A DNA stretch of 10,063 nt, taken from positions 1 to 10,063 of the forward strand of contig NJEK01000047.1 in the NCBI GenBank assembly GCA_002255105.1. Direction: 5' to 3'. Positions within the stretch are counted from its first letter, which is position 1. The number at the start of each line of letters is the position of its first letter. The notes below the pieces were generated by a model. It was not told the DNA's origin, searched no databases, and saw only the letters and a list, made by a program, of their open reading frames with translations. This DNA comes from Candidatus Wolframiiraptor sp. EX4484-121 (GTDB lineage: Archaea > Thermoproteota > Nitrososphaeria_A > Caldarchaeales > Wolframiiraptoraceae). A program made the position numbers and the translations under genes. Of the stretch, positions 6,217 through 10,063 are shown one piece after another.

Positions 6217-6744
6217 ATGGGAGACTCAAATCTTGAAATTCGTCAGGAGGCTTTCGAGCACCTCGCTAGCGTATTAGGCCTTCTGGATAACCTAGATGAG
6301 TTCCTTGGGATGGAGATCACGAACGTCATCTTCTTCGCGATTGGGAGGGTTTTGGGGGATAAGATCTATGATCTTTACCCAAGGGGTGGGAGCCCCGACC
6401 TGAACTCGGCGAACGCGTTCCTCCTAGACTTCATGAAGAATTATAGGCTCGTGAAGGATATCGCGATCTTCACGGCCATACCCTCCGACAACGGAGTGGA
6501 ACTGATATGCAGGGTGACCAACAGCGCGTACACCGTGAATCGGAGGGGTAGCTTCCTCCTATACGTGATCAGAGGTATACTCCATCAATTCTACTCGAGG
6601 GTTGCTGGAAAGCCCGCCGAGGTTCTGATAATATATGCCTCGAACGAGATCAAGGCGTTCTACGAGTATCTCATAAAGCTTCCAGCCCAGCTCAGGAGAA
6701 TCTCCGAGGAAACTCCGAGGGTGAGGGGGTGGGGGGATGGGTAG
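6217..6744 (+). CDS. Uncharacterised first gene of the archaellum operon
   Basis: A 175-aa soluble protein without signal peptide or membrane segment. I do not recognise a named archaellum family. Its pattern is an N-terminal helical part (about 5-70, with FFAIGRVLGDKIYDL), an alpha/beta centre (VKDIAIFTAIPSDNGVELICRVTNSAY at about 87-113), then a helix (LLYVIRGILHQFYSRVAGKP, about 123-142) and a strand (AEVLIIYAS). The order GRxLGxxL - strand - V.NSAY - RGIL - GKP.EVL distantly resembles V4R/heme-NO-binding-like sensory folds. That is only an inference: the conserved cysteine of V4R proteins is not seen, and Cys97 is the sole cysteine. It is the promoter-proximal gene and its last 8 bp overlap the ArlD/E-like gene, so a role tied to the motor or its signalling is likely. 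It could be a regulator, a chemotaxis adaptor (a CheF- or ArlC-like task) or a lineage-specific motor part. Confidence 0.85.
   Translation: MGDSNLEIRQEAFEHLASVLGLLDNLDEFLGMEITNVIFFAIGRVLGDKIYDLYPRGGSPDLNSANAFLLDFMKNYRLVKDIAIFTAIPSDNGVELICRVTNSAYTVNRRGSFLLYVIRGILHQFYSRVAGKPAEVLIIYASNEIKAFYEYLIKLPAQLRRISEETPRVRGWGDG
6719..6741 (+). other. Canonical G-quadruplex motif over a start codon
   Basis: Four G runs (6719-6721, 6725-6729, 6731-6736, 6739-6741) separated by loops of 3, 1 and 2 nt satisfy the G3+N1-7 rule. They are on the coding strand, so the mRNA could fold as well. The motif covers the Shine-Dalgarno region, the ATG at 6737 and the stop codon region of the preceding gene. Confidence 0.6.
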
Positions 6745-7393
6745 CGAGGAGGATGTCTCATTGAGGAAGAGGCTCGAGGAGCTTGAGGAGGAGGTGAGGA
6801 AGTTGAAGGAGCCCTTAGAGACGACCCTGATGGATGTTAGGGAGATAATCTCAAACCTCGAAAACCCGTTCAACTACGTCGCGGGCATCCTAGAGCTCGA
6901 TAAGCTCAAGAGGGGTGAGAAGGATGTAAGAGAGGTTGAGGAGAGGGTCAGGAGGAAGGTCGTGAAGCAGGAAGATGAGAGGGTTCTCCCAAAGATCGGC
7001 CATGAGCAGCCCTCCACAAGGCGGAGGATAGGTCCGGCTCCAAGCGCTCAAAGTGGGACGTCGAGCCTCCTCGCGTCCCTCGCCTGCGCATGCGTGCTCC
7101 TAAGGCTTTTGGGGAGCGAGAATACCCTGAGGTTTTTAAGATCTAGGATCGCGAAGCAGCTCGCCCCGCCCGATGCCTTAGAGGGGCTGAGCGACGCCGT
7201 CGACTTCTTGCTGAGAAATCATGAGGAGTTTCAGGGAATATATTTCCCGCAGATTAAGCAGATAAGCTATGAATCGCTTCTGGCGGCGGCATACGTCATC
7301 AGCATTCTTGGATCGATAAACGATGAGAGGTTCTTCACGGCCCTACTGCTCGGATTAATCCAGCCGGAGCTCAAGGTGAGGAAGGAGGGGTGA
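6737..7393 (+). CDS. Archaellum protein ArlD/E-like (FlaD/E family)
   Basis: A 218-aa protein assigned to the FlaC/D/E group. In euryarchaea this group forms the cytoplasmic ring or adaptor that links the FlaI/FlaH motor to the chemotaxis protein CheF. The evidence is a charged N-terminal coiled coil (about 5-30), then the family hallmark DVREIISNLENPFNYV (33-48), a second charged helix (about 58-82) and a low-complexity linker (about 85-107). The C-terminal helical domain (about 108-210) includes LLRLLGSENTLRFLRSRI, which corresponds to the usual C-terminal Arch_fla_DE region though divergent. There is no N-terminal membrane helix, which argues against crenarchaeal FlaX. The ATG overlaps the upstream stop by 8 bp, so translation is probably coupled. 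A G-quadruplex motif covers the start. The family call is firm for the NPFNY segment and weaker for the C-terminal part. Confidence 0.72.
   Translation: MGSEEDVSLRKRLEELEEEVRKLKEPLETTLMDVREIISNLENPFNYVAGILELDKLKRGEKDVREVEERVRRKVVKQEDERVLPKIGHEQPSTRRRIGPAPSAQSGTSSLLASLACACVLLRLLGSENTLRFLRSRIAKQLAPPDALEGLSDAVDFLLRNHEEFQGIYFPQIKQISYESLLAAAYVISILGSINDERFFTALLLGLIQPELKVRKEG
7384..7393 (+). promoter_or_regulatory. Shine-Dalgarno site of the FlaG frame
   Basis: GGAGGGGTGA ends at the TGA stop of the ArlD/E-like gene, 6 nt before the ATG at 7400. It supports that start over the in-frame ATGs at codons 3 and 7. Confidence 0.65.
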
Positions 7394-7399
7394 CCGGAG

Positions 7400-8368
7400 A
7401 TGCCGATGGGATCCATAATGACGGAGTTCACCCTAGCAATCGCGGCCACGGTCATCGCCGCAACCCTCGCAGGAGTCTACTTCACGAGCCTAAATCAGGT
7501 CGCGGATCTCCAAAAGCTTCAGGTTCTGGGATTGAAGGAGCAACTATACTATAGGTGCGACATAATCTACGCGCACTCCTCAAGCGGGTCGACGATTATC
7601 AGGCTTTGGGTTAAGAACACGGGATTCAAGGATCTCCCAAGAGATCTCATCAAGAGGTCGGAGATCATAATCCTGAGCGAGAATGAGGTCCACTACCTGC
7701 TCTATGGAGACTCGCCAAGCTCTTGGAGCTATAAGCTACTGAACGACTCCGATAACGATGGTAGGTGGGATCCATCCGAGACCATCGAGGTCGAGGTGCA
7801 TCTAAGCAGATCTTTTGAGGAGGTGGGAGAGGTGTCAAGTTTAGGAGGCTTGATAGTTTTCGCCGCCTTGACGGCCGCGAGCCTGGCCATGATGGGCTAC
7901 ATGGTGGTAACGATGGCGACCCATAACCAGCTCTTCACGGAGAGGATCAAGCTCATGGAGGAGGTTGGGGAGAGATGTACGGGATACTTGGAGATAGAGT
8001 CCATGGCGAAGCTCCAGGATAACAGGACCGTTGAGGCCGTGGTAAAGAATGTCGGGGCGGGCTCGATCCCCGTGAAGGAATTTGACGAGATGGATCTGAT
8101 AATGATCTATAGGAATTCAAATGGGAGTGTTAGGGCTGAGTGGCTGCCATACGATCCAGGCGGGAATTCAGAGAGGGGGTGGAGCGTACTAAACATAACA
8201 TATCATGGAGCCGATGAGCTGAAGAACCCGGTTGCCGCGGATCTCTCAAGCGGGTTCTGGGACGATGGGGAGAGCTTGGCGATCAGGGCCTGGATAGGCG
8301 GGGATCAGGACATAGCCGACGAATTCATGCTGATAATGGTTGCGCCCAATGGGGTGAGGACGAGGTGA
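7400..8368 (+). CDS. FlaG-FlaF archaellum stator proteins in one frame
   Basis: A 322-aa frame that contains two normally separate proteins. Residues 1-139 are a complete FlaG (ArlG): N-terminal membrane helix (about 9-29, FTLAIAATVIAATLAGVYF), then a beta-sandwich with the VKNTG signature (about 71-75) and an EF-hand-like loop D116-x-D118-x-D120-G-x-x-D124-x-x-E127. Residues 145-322 are a complete FlaF (ArlF): membrane helix (about 149-172), VKNVG, and a GWSV...NP...DDGESLAIRAW ending. In Sulfolobus the two pseudoperiplasmic domains form a complex that ties the motor to the S-layer and filament base. At the join, codon 139 is the end of a TTTT run; one more T would give a TGA stop there. GGAGGTGGGA then precedes an in-frame GTG (codon 145). 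FlaF may thus be a separate gene starting at 7832, with the fusion due to a 1-nt deletion or a sequencing error. FlaH follows with a 4-nt overlap. Confidence 0.85.
   Translation: MPMGSIMTEFTLAIAATVIAATLAGVYFTSLNQVADLQKLQVLGLKEQLYYRCDIIYAHSSSGSTIIRLWVKNTGFKDLPRDLIKRSEIIILSENEVHYLLYGDSPSSWSYKLLNDSDNDGRWDPSETIEVEVHLSRSFEEVGEVSSLGGLIVFAALTAASLAMMGYMVVTMATHNQLFTERIKLMEEVGERCTGYLEIESMAKLQDNRTVEAVVKNVGAGSIPVKEFDEMDLIMIYRNSNGSVRAEWLPYDPGGNSERGWSVLNITYHGADELKNPVAADLSSGFWDDGESLAIRAWIGGDQDIADEFMLIMVAPNGVRTR
7819..7834 (+). promoter_or_regulatory. Internal ribosome-binding site and GTG start for FlaF
   Basis: GGAGGTGGGA (7819-7828) is the best match to the archaeal anti-Shine-Dalgarno sequence in this operon. 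The GTG at 7832-7834 lies 6 nt after GGAGGTG and is in frame with the FlaG-FlaF reading frame. Starting there gives a 178-aa protein beginning MSSLGGLIVFAAL, a typical FlaF start just before its membrane helix. Confidence 0.65.
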
Positions 8369-9075
8369 GCGGGAGGAAGCGGCTCATAAAATCCTTGAAC
8401 GGGGAACTGGATAGGAAGATCGGGGCGTTAAGGACGCCATTCCTATGCCTGATAGAGGGGCCGAATGATAGCGGGAAGAGCATATTGGCCCAACAATACA
8501 CCTATGGAGCGTTAAACCTGGGCTTCAAGGTGCTCTACATAACGACCGAGACCGGGACGAAGGCTCTGATAAACTCGATGGAGCAGATAACGCTCAACGT
8601 GAAGTACTTCTTCCTAACGGGCCAACTCCAGATATTCGAGCTACACGTCAGGAACCTGGAATGGAACATGAGGCTTGCCTCGAGGTTCCTCGACGTGATA
8701 ATAAAGGCCGTAAAGAGGCTAAATAAGTTCGACGTGTATGTGATAGACTCGCTCACCTACCTGGTAACCTACGCGGATGAGAAGGACATCCTCAACTTCT
8801 TCACCGAGGCCAGGAATATAGTTGACGATCTTGGGAAATCGATCTTCGTGACGATTCATCCATATGCCTTCGAGCGAGACCTGCTGATAAGGATGAGATC
8901 GATATGCGATGTCCACTTCATCCTCTCGATAAAGGAGATCGGGGATAAGATAGTCAAATTGTTGCAGGTTCCGAAGCTCAAGGGGGCGGAGAAGCCCTCA
9001 TCAATAACCCTTAGCTTCGACGTAGATCCAGCGTTCGGGATAAAGGTTCTACCATTCTCCCAGGCGAGGGCCTAG
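8365..9075 (+). CDS. arlH: FlaH (ArlH) archaellum motor ATP-binding protein
   Basis: A 236-aa RecA/KaiC-like protein of the archaellum motor. FlaH binds ATP and regulates FlaI inside the cytoplasmic ring. Walker A is GPNDSGKS at 32-39. Walker B is the hydrophobic strand VYVIDSL ending in Asp128. The residue after it is Ser, not a catalytic Glu, which agrees with FlaH binding nucleotide with little hydrolysis. A KaiC-like YITTETG segment is at about 58-64 and VTIHPYAFERDLL at about 162-174. Length is normal. The GTG start overlaps the preceding TGA (GTGA) and is preceded by GGTGAGG, so translation is probably coupled to FlaF. Confidence 0.93.
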   Translation: MSGRKRLIKSLNGELDRKIGALRTPFLCLIEGPNDSGKSILAQQYTYGALNLGFKVLYITTETGTKALINSMEQITLNVKYFFLTGQLQIFELHVRNLEWNMRLASRFLDVIIKAVKRLNKFDVYVIDSLTYLVTYADEKDILNFFTEARNIVDDLGKSIFVTIHPYAFERDLLIRMRSICDVHFILSIKEIGDKIVKLLQVPKLKGAEKPSSITLSFDVDPAFGIKVLPFSQARA

Positions 9076-9086
9076 GGGGCGAGGCC

Positions 9087-10063
9087 ATGAGAGCTACGCT
9101 GAGATCCTATGGGAGGGGATTTAGAGACGCCTTATCGAAGAATCCCCACCTAATGCGATATATCGATGACCTGGCGAAGAGGGGTAGGCCGTTACCCGAA
9201 TATATGGAGCAGCTCTCGAGGGAGCTCAGATATAGGGATGAGGTGAACATACTCTACCCCGTCGGAGACCCCATCTTCATCCACATCTACACGAGAGAGG
9301 CTGGGGAGAGGCCGATGTACGTGATAGTCCAGCCCGCGAGTGGGCTGAAGCTCGGAGAACTATTCGACATAGTTGAGGAGGCCTTGATAGCGTTGATAGA
9401 TGAGAGGATGGAGTTCAAGACCGTCGAGGAGCATGAGAAGATCCTGAAGAAGCTCCTCAGATCCATCGTGGAGATAAATTATGGGATGCCGTTGGGAAAG
9501 TATCGCGTTGAGAGGAGGCGCGGAGTGGTCAAGAAAATCTACGTGGGATATGAAACTTACAAAGCCCTCGAATACCAGCTTGTGATGGAGAAGGCGAGGC
9601 TCGGGATACTCGAGCCATTCATAAGAGATCCATACATCGAGGATATAAGCTGCGATGGCCTCGGCCCAATATTCGTCGAGCATAAGGTGTTCGGGAGTTG
9701 CGAATCAAACATAAGATTCGACTCAAGGGATGAGCTCGACGAGTTCGTTAGGAGGCTGTCGGAGAAGACGGGTAGACCCGTGACCTATAGGAATCCAATA
9801 GTCGACGCGTCTCTGCCGGATGGATCCAGGATAAACATAGTCTTTGGATCGGATGTGAGCATGAGGGGCAGCAACTTCACGATAAGGAAGTTCAGCGATA
9901 AGCCGATAAGCATAGTCCAGCTGATCAAGTGGGGCTCGATAGACGAGCTGATAGCTGCCTATCTATGGATACTCTTGGAGAACAATATGAGCATCTGGTT
10001 CTGCGGGGAGACGGCGAGCGGGAAGACGACCCTCCTGAGAGCCTCATGCGTCTTCATAAACCC
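9087..10063 (+). CDS. arlI: FlaI (ArlI) archaellum motor ATPase, N-terminal part
   Basis: Partial at the right edge: 325 complete codons plus two bases, out of roughly 500-550 expected. FlaI is the hexameric secretion ATPase (VirB11/PilT superfamily) that powers both assembly and rotation. Residues 1-60 are the N-terminal helical segment; the frame then continues through MYVIVQPASGLKLGEL, LEPFIRDPYIEDISCDG and PVTYRNPIVDASLPDGSRINIV, hallmark steps of the N-terminal domain. Walker A is GETASGKTT at 307-315. The Asp box, Walker B and His box lie beyond the edge. The ATG at 9087 is 11 nt after the flaH stop, with a purine-rich AGGGGGCGAGG just before it. FlaJ is expected downstream. Confidence 0.93.
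   Translation, partial: MRATLRSYGRGFRDALSKNPHLMRYIDDLAKRGRPLPEYMEQLSRELRYRDEVNILYPVGDPIFIHIYTREAGERPMYVIVQPASGLKLGELFDIVEEALIALIDERMEFKTVEEHEKILKKLLRSIVEINYGMPLGKYRVERRRGVVKKIYVGYETYKALEYQLVMEKARLGILEPFIRDPYIEDISCDGLGPIFVEHKVFGSCESNIRFDSRDELDEFVRRLSEKTGRPVTYRNPIVDASLPDGSRINIVFGSDVSMRGSNFTIRKFSDKPISIVQLIKWGSIDELIAAYLWILLENNMSIWFCGETASGKTTLLRASCVFIN

Noticed and set aside
7070..7115. Membrane helix in the ArlD/E-like protein (around LLASLACACVLLRLL)
   Set aside because: The stretch is short, lies inside a helical domain and is followed by charged residues; a buried soluble helix is more likely.

Overview
This is an archaeal chromosome segment. Genes with only archaeal or archaeal/eukaryotic relatives fill it: a Pelota (Dom34) ribosome-rescue factor, an archaeal-type DnaG primase, an SSSCA1/p27-type zinc-ribbon protein and an archaellum (archaeal motility) locus. 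Other archaeal signs are TATA-box promoters about 27 nt before the expected transcript start, several apparently leaderless genes, frequent TTG starts, and AGG/ATA-rich codon use of the kind common in thermophiles. The archaellin N-terminus and gene set suggest the Thermoproteota side (for example Bathyarchaeia, Korarchaeia or Caldarchaeales). That placement is an inference, not read directly from the sequence.

Layout. Positions 1-445 are AT-richer with no convincing gene, but hold inverted repeats and a recurring TTCACA/TGTGAA hexamer. Positions 446-3034 carry three minus-strand genes, each with its own likely promoter: the zinc-ribbon protein, a B12-binding radical SAM enzyme and a nucleotidyltransferase with a C-terminal helix-turn-helix. 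Positions 3114-5347 hold Pelota (+) and DnaG (-), convergent, with stop codons sharing one CTAG palindrome.

Positions 5460-10063 are the archaellum locus. The archaellin gene (minus strand) is divergent from an operon reading off the right edge: an unrecognised 175-aa protein, an ArlD/E-type adaptor, a FlaG-FlaF stator reading frame, the ATP-binding FlaH and the motor ATPase FlaI (its N-terminal 325 codons). The membrane platform FlaJ is expected just beyond the edge.

How the parts work together (known for the families): archaellin is processed by a prepilin-type peptidase and assembled by FlaI/FlaJ with FlaH. FlaF and FlaG anchor the motor to the S-layer and filament base. ArlC/D/E-type proteins couple the motor to chemotaxis in archaea that have it.

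The observations most worth checking are: (1) FlaG and FlaF are joined in one frame at a T-run where one extra T would restore a stop, followed by a strong ribosome-binding site and an in-frame GTG; (2) a perfect 36-bp tandem duplication in the archaellin gene; (3) the uncharacterised first gene of the archaellum operon; (4) a G-quadruplex motif covering the ArlD/E start; (5) a 12-residue EF-hand-like loop in the FlaG domain.
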